Below are positions 1 to 9,990 of a DNA stretch of 64,000 bases, piece after piece (the first letter of the stretch is position 1; the number at the start of each line of letters is the position of its first letter). The stretch comes from Vibrio astriarenae (GTDB lineage Bacteria > Pseudomonadota > Gammaproteobacteria > Enterobacterales > Vibrionaceae): positions 1,116,001 to 1,180,000 of the forward strand of contig NZ_CP047476.1 of assembly GCF_010587385.1 (NCBI RefSeq), read 5' to 3'. The notes beneath the pieces were generated by a model. It did not search any database. It was not told the DNA's origin and was given only the letters and a program-made list of their open reading frames with translations. The translations under genes were made by a program, and so were the position numbers.

Positions 1-191
1 TTAATAAGTCTAGTTTAAATCATCAGGTAAAGAACGATTATCCCTCTGGATGGAAAATCATTAGTGAATGGTAGGCACAAATAGTGTCATTCATACTATT
101 TTAACCTCTGAATAACTTTGTAATGCGCATGCCTGTAGATTTGCTACGTTTATAGAATCGTTAATATTTATGGCTCATGGACGGCTAGTAT

Positions 192-662
192 ATGGGATCT
201 TCTTTACCTAAGCGCTTTACGCGTATTTTTCTCAGGATTTATCATACGATTGAAGCAATCTTGCTCGTGGCAATTACACTCGCTACAGTCTTTGCCATAG
301 TGCATGAGTTTCATCATGTGTTTACCACAAAGATGGTGCTGTTAACCGATATACTACTGATGTTCATCTATCTCGAAGTGCTATCGATGATCCATCAATT
401 CGTCGTTCATGGGAAAATACCGGTTCGATATCCAATTTACATTGCCATTATGGCGATAGCACGCTACATCACCCTTGGTATGAAAGAGTTAGATGGCGTG
501 TTTGTCGTTTGGTTATCACTAGCAGCACTAATATTGGCATTGGCTACGTTGGTGGTTAGATTTGGGCATCATTACTGGCCGTACAAAGCCACTAACCGTG
601 GCTTTGCTTCTCTTCTCAATGATGAACAACGTGATAAACACAGTACCAAAGATGAGCATTAG
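192..662 (+). CDS. psiE: Phosphate-starvation-inducible PsiE family membrane protein
   Basis: A 156-residue integral membrane protein of the PsiE family, whose biochemical role is unknown; the E. coli member is induced by phosphate starvation. Four hydrophobic segments are visible, at about residues 20-38, 48-66, 78-96 and 103-122. The family signature is present around residues 60-90: the YLEVLSM stretch followed by the KIPVRYPIYIAIMAIAR block. The tail is short and charged. It stands alone, and the histidine kinase downstream is on the opposite strand. No phosphate-box promoter was recognised in the 191 bases upstream. Family assignment is firm; function is not known. Confidence 0.9.
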   Translation: MGSSLPKRFTRIFLRIYHTIEAILLVAITLATVFAIVHEFHHVFTTKMVLLTDILLMFIYLEVLSMIHQFVVHGKIPVRYPIYIAIMAIARYITLGMKELDGVFVVWLSLAALILALATLVVRFGHHYWPYKATNRGFASLLNDEQRDKHSTKDEH

Positions 663-704
663 TTTCTAAACAAACCGCAGAGCTCTAGTTCAATAAAGCG
701 AAGC

Positions 705-2081
705 TCACACTGCCATGTTCAGATAAAACGACTGCTGATAGCTACTCTCTGTCACCTCAGTCTCCAACACACTGTAATGCAGCATCAAGATCGACTTAAC
801 AATGCGTGTGCCGATCCCTAACGTTCCTGATGGCGCTTGCTCATCTATCGTATTACGACACAAGAAATGGATCTTACCTTGCTGTTTACTCGCGGTGACT
901 TCACATATCACTTGTTCTCCTGCAGGGCTGTGACGCAATGCGTTATCGAGCAAATTGAGAAACAGCCGCTCTAGAAGCCCTTTGTCCCCTATCACCTCAA
1001 GTTCAGAATCAACTGAAAGAGATAGCGTTATGTTCTTACGTTGCATTTGGCTTCGAAGCATTTCATGACAATCTCTCAGTAACGGCTCCAATGCGACCGG
1101 CTGGTATTCATAACTGGGAACCACAGCGTCTTTGCGCGCCGTATCGAGTAGCGATTCCAACTGACTCGAGAGCTTGTTGCAATTGCGATAAGCCACCTCA
1201 ATAAGTGGGTCGTTTTCACCATGCTGCATTCGCCACGTTTCAAGATAACCAAGAACACTAGACAGAGGGGTTTTCAAATCATGACTCAATTGAAACAGAC
1301 TTTGCTTACGTTCAGAAGCTTGGTATTCCAATAACAGAAACTGCTGCTGAATATGTTTAGCCATCAGTTGATAGGATTCAGCAATTGGGATGAGCTCCGG
1401 CACTTGGTGAGTAAAGTTGGGGTTAAGGCGAAAATCATGCTCCGACTGTTGTTGAAGTTGCTCGGTAACGTTTTGAATTGGGCACAGTAGGCTGCGCTTA
1501 ACGAGCCAATAAGCGCCGATGGCAAACCCAAGTATCGAAATAAGTACGAGTCCCGTTAATGCTGTGTATGGTGTATTCACAATAGAGGCGGCGATGACAC
1601 TGTGCTGTGTACTGCCAATGACCACATACAGATAACCGACTGTAGACCCGAGCTCCTCTATCGCAGCAACTGAGAAAACGGTGGGCTCTTCTGGATTGCG
1701 GGGGTCTTCCCCCAAAATTGGGAAAGCTTCATTGGCAAGAAAACGTTTGATAGGTTTTAAGTCAATCGTACCCATTAGCTCAGCCCCTTCAGGGGCGGCA
1801 TGAGTGGTGATATTTCCCTGGCTATCCAGAAAGTAGATTTCAAAGTCTGGGCCTATCAACATCAAGGTATGGAAGATCGATTTAAGCGCTTTAGGGTTAT
1901 AATCCGTGCCGATCATTAGAGGGTTGTCATCACGCATATGGCTGGCGAGATCTTTGTGCAGGCTTTGTTTGGTCACTTGCTCCGTGGTTTGCCTCTGCCA
2001 GTTGTAAGTGGTGACGATCGCGAGCATGGCCAAGCAAAACCAAATACTGGTGAAGATTACTAATCTCGATTTAAAGCTCAT
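705..2081 (-). CDS. Membrane sensor histidine kinase, partner of the adjacent OmpR-type regulator
   Basis: A 458-residue sensor kinase. An N-terminal TM helix is followed by a periplasmic domain of about 150 residues, a second TM near residue 180, a HAMP-like linker, then the dimerisation/phosphoacceptor helix with HDLKTP (about residue 270) and an ATPase domain with the N-box NLLDNALRHSP. The usual G1 box (DxGxG) is not visible: the chain runs from the N-box region through CRNTIDEQAPSG to a weak G2 motif GTLGIGTRIV, so ATP binding may be atypical. I chose the ATG at 2081 because GAGGGG lies six bases before it; an upstream in-frame start would overlap the regulator. It lies 11 bases after the regulator gene, so the two form one operon. 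The signal is unknown. Confidence 0.85.
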   Translation of the reverse strand: MSFKSRLVIFTSIWFCLAMLAIVTTYNWQRQTTEQVTKQSLHKDLASHMRDDNPLMIGTDYNPKALKSIFHTLMLIGPDFEIYFLDSQGNITTHAAPEGAELMGTIDLKPIKRFLANEAFPILGEDPRNPEEPTVFSVAAIEELGSTVGYLYVVIGSTQHSVIAASIVNTPYTALTGLVLISILGFAIGAYWLVKRSLLCPIQNVTEQLQQQSEHDFRLNPNFTHQVPELIPIAESYQLMAKHIQQQFLLLEYQASERKQSLFQLSHDLKTPLSSVLGYLETWRMQHGENDPLIEVAYRNCNKLSSQLESLLDTARKDAVVPSYEYQPVALEPLLRDCHEMLRSQMQRKNITLSLSVDSELEVIGDKGLLERLFLNLLDNALRHSPAGEQVICEVTASKQQGKIHFLCRNTIDEQAPSGTLGIGTRIVKSILMLHYSVLETEVTESSYQQSFYLNMAV

Positions 2082-2092
2082 CTTCATCCCCT

Positions 2093-2824
2093 CTATATTC
2101 TTGGCTGGAATTTGTACCCTACTCCCCACACCGTTTGGATAAATTGCGTTGCTTCTTCTGGCTGAGCCAGTTTGGTTCTCAAGCGATTAATCGTAGAACA
2201 CACCGTATGGTGGTAGCCTGCATGATCAGTATTCCAAACATGCTGCAACAGCTCATCTTTACTAAAAACACGTCCGGGGCGATTGGCCAAAAACTCAAGT
2301 AGAGAAAACTCTGTAGCAGTCAAAGGAACGTCGACGTCATTTAGGGAAACTTGATGGAGAGCGGGGGTGATCTTCAATATGCCAAAATCAATCGAGCTTG
2401 TACTAGAAGCCTGCTGCAACTCAGATACTGGTTTTGAAGAGGTTCGTCTCAATAAGTTCCTTACTCGCGCTTGAAACTCTAAAACGCTAAATGGTTTAGG
2501 GATGTAATCATCCACCCCTGCTTCCAAGCCCTCGATTTTTTCCATCTCACTGCCACGAGCTGTCAGCACTAACACCGGAATCCAATCGTTTTCATGTCTT
2601 AGTTGGTAGCAAATATCTAGACCGTCTCCATCAGGAAGCCCCCTATCAAGCACGAGCAAATCGAAATGTTGTTCGCGATAGAGCCTGATAGCATCAGCAC
2701 AGTTATTAATCCTGGTGGTTTGATGCCCTTGGAACCGTATATGCATCTGAATCAGCTCTGCGAGATCATCATCATCTTCCACCAGCAAAATGTGTGCGAT
2801 TTGAGTTTGTGCCTGTTGTTCCAT
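2093..2824 (-). CDS. OmpR/PhoB-family response regulator
   Basis: A 243-residue two-domain response regulator. The receiver domain (about residues 10-125) has the acidic pair in LLVEDDDD, the phosphoacceptor Asp in LVLDRGLPDGDG, the conserved Thr in LVLTARG and Lys in PKPFS. The C-terminal winged-helix domain (about 145-240) carries the PhoB-type LTATEFSLLEFLANRPGRVF stretch and ends in the usual GVGYKF. It is the first gene of an operon with the histidine kinase. The two spondin-domain genes upstream, transcribed the same way, are plausible targets, but this is an inference from position only. Confidence 0.9.
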   Translation of the reverse strand: MEQQAQTQIAHILLVEDDDDLAELIQMHIRFQGHQTTRINNCADAIRLYREQHFDLLVLDRGLPDGDGLDICYQLRHENDWIPVLVLTARGSEMEKIEGLEAGVDDYIPKPFSVLEFQARVRNLLRRTSSKPVSELQQASSTSSIDFGILKITPALHQVSLNDVDVPLTATEFSLLEFLANRPGRVFSKDELLQHVWNTDHAGYHHTVCSTINRLRTKLAQPEEATQFIQTVWGVGYKFQPRI

Positions 2825-2893
2825 GACTCCTCCCTACCCTAGAGACTGCCTACTCGTGACATGACCGAGGTAGAGAGGAATTTCTTTCATGTT

Positions 2894-3604
2894 TTATTCA
2901 ATCCTTGTAATCACCAATTGAGCACCAGGGTTGAGGAAGCGATGAGTCGCATTCAGTGCTGAGCTCGACAAGCCATCGTCTTGCGAGATCACACCAGAGT
3001 GGAAAGCCACGCGGTCATCGTCATTGCGATCTGCATTGAACCCTTCGCCCCCTCCAGCAGGACCAGGAATCGTGCTCGCCAGTTCATCGTTGCCTTCCGT
3101 ACCAGAATCCCAAACACTCATGTTCATGGTGTACTTCTCGCCGACAGCTAACCCCGCAACATTAATGCCTGTTTCACCAACGAATGCATCATTGGTATTG
3201 ACCAGCATTGAAGCGACCGACAAATAGGGATAACTAGAATCCAGTGTTACGTCGACACTGTCAGCAGCGCCTGGAAGCAAGAGCCCATTACCCGATAACC
3301 CTTGGCCCACAGAGGAATTAGAGTCCATTAAGGCAATCAGTTCTGCGTTGCTCCCTCCCTCTGCTAAGTATTCAAGTTCAACAGAAGCCATACTACCGAT
3401 CTCGAACAGTTTGAAATCGCTATTGTGAGCTAAGATAGCAAGAGGTGACATTGGCTGATTGACTGTGAGGTTAGCGACACTGACGCTGTATCGCATCGTT
3501 GACTCATCTGCAGCGACTGCCGTTGCACTACTACCATCACTATCGTTACCACAACCAGCCAAGACAGCTATGGTACCCGCTAGAAATAAAATTCGACCTT
3601 TCAT
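2894..3604 (-). CDS. Spondin-domain lipoprotein
   Basis: A 236-residue exported protein with a lipoprotein signal: hydrophobic stretch then LAGCGND, giving Cys18 as the lipidated residue. The rest matches the bacterial Spondin_N type: a beta-rich domain with the pattern TVNQPMSPLAILAHNSDFKLFEIG, a GGS/ELEYLAEGG segment, an acidic GTEGNDELAS stretch and the C-terminal ATHRFLNPGAQLVITRI. It is a paralogue of the next gene, which has the same landmarks in the same order and is transcribed in the same direction nine bases upstream. Spondin domains mediate extracellular adhesion in animals; the bacterial role is unknown. It sits just upstream of a two-component system. Confidence 0.75.
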   Translation of the reverse strand: MKGRILFLAGTIAVLAGCGNDSDGSSATAVAADESTMRYSVSVANLTVNQPMSPLAILAHNSDFKLFEIGSMASVELEYLAEGGSNAELIALMDSNSSVGQGLSGNGLLLPGAADSVDVTLDSSYPYLSVASMLVNTNDAFVGETGINVAGLAVGEKYTMNMSVWDSGTEGNDELASTIPGPAGGGEGFNADRNDDDRVAFHSGVISQDDGLSSSALNATHRFLNPGAQLVITRIE

Positions 3605-3613
3605 ACATCCCCC

Positions 3614-4297
3614 TTACTTCACAACAATCGTGATTGTTGCAACTGGGTTCAGCCAGCGGTGCGAAGCATTATCAAGATCGCTGATACCACCAGAAGAATC
3701 GCTATCGCCAATGTTACCTGGGTGAATATGCACCTTGTCATTAGTTACTGTCGACTCTACCCCTGTGCCACCGCTACCAAAGGTAATAAAGGGAGGGTTT
3801 GGCATACTACCAGCAAGCTCATCATTTGCTTCAGTACCCGCATCATAGCCGTACAACGCGGCGCTATACGTTCCAGCTTCAGAAGGAATCGCCCAACTAT
3901 CCAGCCCTACGAAACCATCGTTTGTCGGCAACAACATAGCGCTTAAAGATAGGTAGCCCATTGTGCCACTATCAAGATAAAAAGTGGTACTCATGCCAGG
4001 ATCTAAAATGCCATCTGCTGGGTTTTCTACGACGACACCACCTGCATTACCAATCACGCTAGAGAGTCCTGAGATATCGCCACCTTCAGCCATCGATTCC
4101 AGCTCACTTGATGCCGTCTCGCCAGTACGGAACATAAATAAATCACTATTGTGAGCCGCAACGATTAACGGAGTAAAGTAGATGCCTTTGGTAGAATTGG
4201 TGACTGTGATTTCTAATTCTGCTGCGTTAACGAATGATGCCGACATTGCCACTGCCGAGGTAGAGACAAGTAAGCCGATTTGAGAGAGTTTTAACAT
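3614..4297 (-). CDS. Secreted spondin-domain protein
   Basis: A 227-residue paralogue of the adjacent lipoprotein. The ATG at 4297 starts a good Sec signal peptide ending near ASFVNA, with GGATT upstream; no lipobox Cys, so it is probably periplasmic or released. Shared landmarks are the HNSDLFMFRTGE segment, ELESMAEGGD, a GTEANDELAG stretch and the C-terminal ASHRWLNPVATITIVVK. It is probably co-transcribed with the lipoprotein copy (gap of nine bases), which suggests that the two act together, perhaps as a tethered and a free form. That last point is inference. Confidence 0.75.
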   Translation of the reverse strand: MLKLSQIGLLVSTSAVAMSASFVNAAELEITVTNSTKGIYFTPLIVAAHNSDLFMFRTGETASSELESMAEGGDISGLSSVIGNAGGVVVENPADGILDPGMSTTFYLDSGTMGYLSLSAMLLPTNDGFVGLDSWAIPSEAGTYSAALYGYDAGTEANDELAGSMPNPPFITFGSGGTGVESTVTNDKVHIHPGNIGDSDSSGGISDLDNASHRWLNPVATITIVVK

Positions 4298-4405
4298 GTT
4301 GAATCCATCCATTTGTGTTGAGAACACTTTTAGAATGAACCTCAAGTCTCACTAGCCTCTCAATGAATTCTCATAAAACTCTCACAAGATAATCATTTGA
4401 TTTTG

Positions 4406-5110
4406 TCAGCGCCGACACACAGGCCTCTTGATCTTGTTTTCAAAGGCTATTTTCGGCACAGCAATCTGTCTTTTTCGCCCTTTAGAATCTTCGGTTTCCG
4501 CTGATATCACTCCAACGAGATACCATTTATTTGCTTGCTTGCGCAGTAAAGGGCCACCTGAGTACCCTGATTCAATATCACAGTTTTTGAGTCGTAGGGC
4601 GGTTTTCTCTCTTGGAGGCAGCGCATACTGACAGTCATGCCGTTCAGACAAAAATCCTTGGTCGCTATTACCATAACCTAAGGTCGAAAGACTCTGATTT
4701 TTAAATGCTTTTTTGTCGAGTACGATAGGTTCAATACTGCAGCCAATGCCAGTGCTGAGTGTGATAAGCGCCCAATCGTTATAGACCAGCTTTTCATCAA
4801 ATTGGCCTTTGGGAAACTTTTTTACCCCGACCGTATAGTCCTTCGCAAACGAGGAGAGGCGATATTCACCCGCTTCAAACCCTGCAAAGAACTGAATTTT
4901 ATTTGGGTGAAAGTAGCGCCTTTTCTTGGTGTCATACAAACAGTGAGCTGCAGTGAGAACCTGATGAGAGCTAACAAGTGTGGCAGTACACTGTTTATTT
5001 TCGGCTTCTAACCAACCCACAGCCTCTATCACCGATGGCGGAAAGGTTGTAGCAAAGGTGCCTACCAGCGACTGGGAAAGTAAGCCTACTGTTAAGGTTA
5101 AGACCTTCAT
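4406..5110 (-). CDS. Secreted trypsin-like (S1 family) serine protease
   Basis: A 234-residue chymotrypsin-fold protease. The start at 5110 follows GGAGG by five bases and opens a signal peptide. The catalytic triad can be read: His in LTAAHCLYD, Asp in YNDWALITL, and Ser in the ESGYSGGPLL motif. The residue two before the catalytic Ser is Tyr rather than the usual Asp of GDSGGP, an unusual but tolerated change. Cysteines near the His and Ser loops fit disulfides. It is shorter than Vibrio proteases that carry a C-terminal GlyGly-CTERM tail. It stands alone, with a divergent LysR gene upstream that may regulate it. Confidence 0.85.
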   Translation of the reverse strand: MKVLTLTVGLLSQSLVGTFATTFPPSVIEAVGWLEAENKQCTATLVSSHQVLTAAHCLYDTKKRRYFHPNKIQFFAGFEAGEYRLSSFAKDYTVGVKKFPKGQFDEKLVYNDWALITLSTGIGCSIEPIVLDKKAFKNQSLSTLGYGNSDQGFLSERHDCQYALPPREKTALRLKNCDIESGYSGGPLLRKQANKWYLVGVISAETEDSKGRKRQIAVPKIAFENKIKRPVCRR

Positions 5111-5225
5111 CACAACCTCCACTCTCATTGCGCATATATTTAATAAGCTAGTTCATCATCGCTCGATTTCCTATTGCTCAAATGTGCTATCCTAACGCTC
5201 CGATCTGCAATACATCGAACGAATC

Positions 5226-6143
5226 ATGGTTAATGCTAAACTCATCGCGCTACTTCCAGACTTAGCTTCATACATTCTTATTGTAAAAGAAGGCAGTTTT
5301 ACTGCGGCGGCCAAAAAGCTGGATGTCTCTCCGTCGGCGCTAAGCAAATTGATGACCAGATTAGAAAAAGCGCTCAATGTTAAGCTCATACAACGCACGA
5401 CACGTAAGCTTATCGTCACCGACTCTGGGCAAAAGGTTTATGAACAAGCGATGGTGATGTTAAATGCCGCTCAGCAAGCGGTAGAAGTCTCAACGATCGA
5501 CCATGCAGAGCCCGCAGGCACCATCACCGTTGCCGCCCCCGAAGCATTTCTTAATTCGGTTTTGCAGCCCTTTGTGGTTCCCTTTCTCGAGCAATACCCA
5601 GAAATCAACCTTCATTTACGCGCAGTAGACGGTGAAATCGACCTATTTAAATACGGCATTGATGTCGCATTTAAACTTACTGATACACCCGATGAGGCTC
5701 TTGTACTTAAAGAGCTTGGTAAAACAGATTTAGTACTCTGTGCAAGTCCAGAGTACTTGGCTAAAAAAGGCACCCCTGTTCATCCTGACGATCTTAAACA
5801 ACATGACTGTCTGTATCTTGCTGAAACCAACACAGACAACATCTGGAGCTTTATGCATGGTGAAGAGATCCAAACCGTTGAGGTGCATGGACGCTATGCG
5901 GTAAACCACTCTCAAATGCGTCTGAGCGGTGTCAAGCAGGGTTTAGGCGTGGGGCTATTTCATGACTTCGTTATCAACGAGGCTCTAGAAAGCAATGAGG
6001 TCGTTCGGGTGTTAAGTGACTGGCAGATAAGAAGTAATTATTACGGTGCTATTGCGATGCAATATGCCCAAACTAAATATATGCCAGCCAGACTTCGTGT
6101 GTTTATCGACTATATCAATGAGCAGCTAAACCTAACCAAATAG
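5226..6143 (+). CDS. LysR-family transcriptional regulator
   Basis: A 305-residue LysR regulator. The winged-helix domain (residues 10-70) includes FTAAAKKLDVSPSALSKLMTRLEKALNVKLIQRTTRKL; the rest is the periplasmic-binding-like effector domain of the CrgA/AaeR subgroup. It is divergent from the trypsin-like gene (115 bases between them). Its 3' end overlaps the end of the convergent cytochrome b562 gene by 12 bases. Target and inducer are unknown. Confidence 0.88.
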   Translation: MVNAKLIALLPDLASYILIVKEGSFTAAAKKLDVSPSALSKLMTRLEKALNVKLIQRTTRKLIVTDSGQKVYEQAMVMLNAAQQAVEVSTIDHAEPAGTITVAAPEAFLNSVLQPFVVPFLEQYPEINLHLRAVDGEIDLFKYGIDVAFKLTDTPDEALVLKELGKTDLVLCASPEYLAKKGTPVHPDDLKQHDCLYLAETNTDNIWSFMHGEEIQTVEVHGRYAVNHSQMRLSGVKQGLGVGLFHDFVINEALESNEVVRVLSDWQIRSNYYGAIAMQYAQTKYMPARLRVFIDYINEQLNLTK

Positions 6144-6515
6144 TCGCTGCCAAATCGAAGGATTACGCTGCTTGTGATACTCAACACGCAGGTCATCAAT
6201 TTGGCGTAAACTCGTTTGCGCCTGCTCAAAATCACCGGCATCAAGGTGCTGTTTCACTTCATCGATTGATACCGCTAGGCGCTGAAAACCCTCTTGATAC
6301 AGTTCGGTTTTCTCTTGCGGATAACTCGCTGATTTTGACTCGCGAATAAGGACACTAAGCTCTGTAACTGGCGCTTGCATCTCCTCAAGCGTGGTCGCTT
6401 CTGCCGCCTGTTTAAATGACAAACGCATCTCTTGCATATTTGCCTTCAGATCGAATTCACCTGCCGAAAGACTAAAGCTCGCTACAAGTAGCGCGGCAAC
6501 AACGGTGTTCTTCAT
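6132..6515 (-). CDS. Cytochrome b562 family periplasmic protein
   Basis: A 127-residue exported four-helix-bundle protein. The ATG at 6515 follows AAGGAAG; an in-frame GTG three codons upstream is less likely. The signal peptide ends near SLSAG. Both heme ligands expected for cytochrome b562 appear to be present: Met in the N-terminal DLKANMQEM helix and His in the last helix, VEYHKQR. That suggests a heme-binding electron carrier, although many family members have unknown physiology. The gene is monocistronic and convergent with the LysR gene, sharing 12 bases at the 3' ends. Confidence 0.75.
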   Translation of the reverse strand: MKNTVVAALLVASFSLSAGEFDLKANMQEMRLSFKQAAEATTLEEMQAPVTELSVLIRESKSASYPQEKTELYQEGFQRLAVSIDEVKQHLDAGDFEQAQTSLRQIDDLRVEYHKQRNPSIWQRLFG

Positions 6516-6579
6516 GATAATCACTTCCTTTTTAACACTCGATTTACAATGTAAATCGAACTATGACTAGACTTCCAAG

Positions 6580-7323
6580 TTACAGCGTATTAAACACTTC
6601 AATACGGTCACGACCGCGCAGCTCAAGGAAAGAGGTAAAACGCTGAACGCTTGAGGTAATGACTTGCTCCGGCGCAACGCCCACCTGATTTAACAGACTT
6701 TTGACCAGATTTAAGTTGCCTACATCGTTACAGTAGTGAGCATCACTGCCGGTAGTGATAAACGCGCCTGCTTTTTTAGCCACCTCAGCGATATCATAAC
6801 AGCGTTCTACACTGCCAACTCGGCTGTTACCGAGCAGCGTTGTGTTATTAATTTCGATCGCGACGTTATGCTCTGCAGCACAATGAATCACCGACTCATA
6901 GTCAAAATCAAAATTAGGGTTACCAAGATGCCCTAGTGCATCGACACGACCTGATTTGATGGCATTGATAAGCGCCTGTGTGTGAGTACTTACGTTAGCA
7001 GGATGGAAAACTGGCTCATGAAAGCTGGCTATCACCCAATCTAGGTTTCGATCAACACTTGGGTGTAAATCTATCTGGCCTTCAACATTCATTAAGTTAG
7101 CTTCAACGCCTCGAACAATACCAACCCCGTTAATCACACGAGGCAACACGCGTTGATTGGAGAAGAACCAATAGTGAGGGGCACCCGGCATCGACTCTGC
7201 GTGATCGGTAGTACAAAGTAGCTTAAGCCCATTTTCGCGCGCGCTGGCGGCGTTTTCGTTTAGCGTACTGTAGGCGTGGCCACTCGCGTATGTGTGGGTA
7301 TGAGTATCGACAACTAACTCCAT
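6580..7323 (-). CDS. PHP-domain phosphatase, YcdX type
   Basis: A 247-residue metal-dependent phosphoesterase of the polymerase-and-histidinol-phosphatase (PHP) superfamily, close in length to E. coli YcdX. Metal-binding motifs are visible in order: [14 protein letters not shown] at the N-terminus, [25 protein letters not shown] and GSDAHY. The ATG at 7323 was chosen because it starts directly at the conserved N-terminus; the long upstream in-frame extension is non-conserved in character. It stands alone. The substrate of this family is not settled. Confidence 0.9.
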   Translation of the reverse strand: MELVVDTHTHTYASGHAYSTLNENAASARENGLKLLCTTDHAESMPGAPHYWFFSNQRVLPRVINGVGIVRGVEANLMNVEGQIDLHPSVDRNLDWVIASFHEPVFHPANVSTHTQALINAIKSGRVDALGHLGNPNFDFDYESVIHCAAEHNVAIEINNTTLLGNSRVGSVERCYDIAEVAKKAGAFITTGSDAHYCNDVGNLNLVKSLLNQVGVAPEQVITSSVQRFTSFLELRGRDRIEVFNTL

Positions 7324-7733
7324 TTTGCTTCCTTTTGCTTTTTTCGTTCTTATTAATTTGTCCCTAGTGTACACCTCTCGCGGATAAGGAAAATGAAGAA
7401 TCGGTTTTAAATGAACAAAAATCACCCATTCGGTACGCAATCGTTTAACTAGAAAACTGTGATCTCGCGACAAATGCGTTTGAAAGGTTGATGTATGTCA
7501 AATTCTCATAGACAATAGCCCACTATTAAGTAGCACGTCAGTAATGGCATGATAGGAAATGGCTATCAAATCAATAGCTAATTCCATATGTCACATTCCC
7601 ATGCGCCTTGATAGGTTACGGGTATGAAAAGTTGTGTGATGCCTTAGGCGTTTTAAACGCGCAGATTTTGAGCAATCACCTACACTGACGAAGAGAAAAA
7701 TAAAGTGTTCTTCGCCTCCCTGACTAAGGAAAG
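7324..7733. other. Intergenic region, promoter of zwf operon
   Basis: These 410 bases separate divergent genes (ycdX-like leftward, zwf rightward). I see AT-rich promoter-like sequence and no convincing ORF, RNA gene or strong hairpin. A short GC-rich stretch, GCCTTAGGCGTTTTAAACGC at about 7641-7660, has local symmetry. Confidence 0.4.
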
Positions 7734-9239
7734 ATGATGGTAATACCTGAAAACAGCTGCATCGTTATTTTTGGTGCTTCCGGTGACTTAACTTACCGCA
7801 AACTGATCCCTGCGCTTTATCACCTTTACGCAGATAAGCAGCTTCCCCAATCATTTGCCATCTTAGGTGTCAGCCGCACTGACTACAGTGATGACTCTTA
7901 CCGTGAAAAGCTCAAGAAATCTCTACAAGAGATGGAAGATACTGAGCCAGAAACGCTCGATGCATTCATGAACCATCTGCATTACCAAGCGGTTAACACA
8001 GCTGACAGCGCAGATTATGTAAAACTCAAAGATCGCCTTTCTGAACTGCGTAATCAATACCAGTTTGAATCCGCAAATACTCTATTCTATCTGGCCACGC
8101 CTCCAAGCCTTTATAGTGTGATTCCTGCGAGCCTAGCAGCGCACGACTTAAATAATGAAGAGGATGGTTGGAAGCGTCTTATTGTTGAAAAACCTTTTGG
8201 CTATGATCTCGCTTCTGCACGTCAGTTAGATAAAGACATTCACGAGCACTTCCAAGAGCATCAAATCTACCGTATCGACCACTATCTTGGTAAAGAGACG
8301 GTACAAAACCTATTAGTTTTCCGCTTCTCAAACGCGATGTTTGAGCCACTTTGGAACCGTAACTACATCTCTTACGTTGAGATCACGGGTGCTGAGTTCT
8401 TGGGTGTTGAAGAGCGCGGTGGCTATTACGATGGCTCTGGTGCCGTTCGCGATATGTTCCAAAACCACCTGCTGCAAGTGCTGGCAATGGTTGGTATGGA
8501 GCCACCAGCTCAAATTAATGCAGATTCAATGCGTGACGAAGTGGTTAAAGTGCTTCAATGTCTAAAACCACTTGAAGAGCATGATCTACGCAACAACTTG
8601 GTGCTTGGCCAGTACACCGCCTCAGATGTTCGTGGTGAGTCGCTTCCAGGCTACCGTGAAGAGCACGGCGTAGCCGAAGACTCTCGCACAGAGACGTATG
8701 TTGGCCTTAAAGCCTACATCAACAACTGGCGTTGGAACGGCGTACCGTTTTATGTGCGCACAGGTAAACGCCTGCCAACACGTGTCACTGAAGTCGTTAT
8801 TCACTTCAAGAACACACCACACCCTGTCTTTGGTCAAAACGCGCCTGAGAATAAGCTGATCATCCGCATTCAGCCAGATGAAGGTATCCAGATGAGCTTT
8901 GGCTTGAAAGAACCAGGGGCGGGCTTTAAAGCCAAAGAAGTGAAAATGAACTTCCATTACGCCTCTTTACATGAGTCACACATGCTGACTGCCTACGAGC
9001 GCCTGCTACTCGATGCACTAAATGGCGATGCGACGCTATTCGCACGTACTGATGCGGTTGAGGCATGTTGGAAATACGTTCAACCTATCCTCGATTTCAA
9101 ACAAGACCCGCAAGCCCTATTTGGGTATGCTTGTGGTACGTGGGGACCAAAAGAAGCCGACGATTTACTTAATCGTGATGACCGCGCTTGGCGATTCCCA
9201 TGCAAAAACCTAACAGACACGGACTACTGCGAACTATGA
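7734..9239 (+). CDS. zwf: Glucose-6-phosphate 1-dehydrogenase
   Basis: A 501-residue enzyme oxidising glucose-6-phosphate to 6-phosphogluconolactone with NADP+, the entry step of the oxidative pentose phosphate and Entner-Doudoroff routes. The nucleotide-binding motif [13 protein letters not shown] is at the N-terminus, EKPFG near residue 150 and the active-site signature [13 protein letters not shown] near residue 180. Length is full. ATGATG gives two possible starts; GGAAAG lies just before. It is the first gene of the zwf-pgl-gnd operon; its stop overlaps the pgl start (ATGA). Confidence 0.98.
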   Translation: MMVIPENSCIVIFGASGDLTYRKLIPALYHLYADKQLPQSFAILGVSRTDYSDDSYREKLKKSLQEMEDTEPETLDAFMNHLHYQAVNTADSADYVKLKDRLSELRNQYQFESANTLFYLATPPSLYSVIPASLAAHDLNNEEDGWKRLIVEKPFGYDLASARQLDKDIHEHFQEHQIYRIDHYLGKETVQNLLVFRFSNAMFEPLWNRNYISYVEITGAEFLGVEERGGYYDGSGAVRDMFQNHLLQVLAMVGMEPPAQINADSMRDEVVKVLQCLKPLEEHDLRNNLVLGQYTASDVRGESLPGYREEHGVAEDSRTETYVGLKAYINNWRWNGVPFYVRTGKRLPTRVTEVVIHFKNTPHPVFGQNAPENKLIIRIQPDEGIQMSFGLKEPGAGFKAKEVKMNFHYASLHESHMLTAYERLLLDALNGDATLFARTDAVEACWKYVQPILDFKQDPQALFGYACGTWGPKEADDLLNRDDRAWRFPCKNLTDTDYCEL

Positions 9240-9952
9240 TCAACCATAAGATCTTTCAAACTGCAGAGCAGGTTGTAGAGAGCCTAGCAAACGACATGAA
9301 GTCGTTCAGCGAACTGGGCCGCCCTGTTCATATCTCTCTTTCTGGTGGCAGCACACCTAAGATGCTCTTTAAACTGCTAGCCACTGACGCTTATGCGACC
9401 AGCATTCAGTGGCAAAACCTGCACTTCTGGTGGGGTGACGAGCGTTGTGTTGCACCTGATGATGCAGAAAGCAACTACGGTGAAGCTAATGCACTGCTTT
9501 TCAGCAAGGTAAACCTACCTGCTGAAAACATCCATCGTATTCGTGGCGAAAACGAGCCACAATTCGAAGCAGAGCGTTTCGCAAAAGAGATGGCCGAGGT
9601 TATCCCAACAGAAAACGGCACACCTGTTTTTGATTGGATCTTATTAGGTGTGGGTGCTGATGGTCACACTGCATCTCTATTCCCTGGTCAAACGAACTAC
9701 GCAGATGAAAATCTAGCGGTCACTGCCCCTCATCCAGAGTCAGGCCAGATCCGCGTATCGAAAACAGCAAAAGTACTTGAAGCCGCTAAGCGCATTAGCT
9801 ACCTAGTACTTGGCGCTGGCAAAGTCGATATCGTAAACGAAATTCAAAACACACCTGCCGAAGCGCTGCCTTACCCTGCAGCGAAAATCCAGTCAAAAGC
9901 TGGTGAGACAGAGTGGTACTTAGATTCAGACGCAGCGGCGAAAATCGCATAA
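9236..9952 (+). CDS. pgl: 6-phosphogluconolactonase
   Basis: A 238-residue DevB-type lactonase hydrolysing 6-phosphogluconolactone to 6-phosphogluconate. Motifs: [12 protein letters not shown] near residue 40, WWGDERCV near 70, [12 protein letters not shown] near 140. The chosen ATG at 9236 overlaps the zwf stop in an ATGA, the standard sign of translational coupling, rather than an earlier start 48 bases inside zwf. It supplies the substrate of the following gnd gene. Confidence 0.96.
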   Translation: MINHKIFQTAEQVVESLANDMKSFSELGRPVHISLSGGSTPKMLFKLLATDAYATSIQWQNLHFWWGDERCVAPDDAESNYGEANALLFSKVNLPAENIHRIRGENEPQFEAERFAKEMAEVIPTENGTPVFDWILLGVGADGHTASLFPGQTNYADENLAVTAPHPESGQIRVSKTAKVLEAAKRISYLVLGAGKVDIVNEIQNTPAEALPYPAAKIQSKAGETEWYLDSDAAAKIA

Positions 9953-9990
9953 GCGGTTGGTCGTCCAAAGACATTAATTGGAGAGACACA

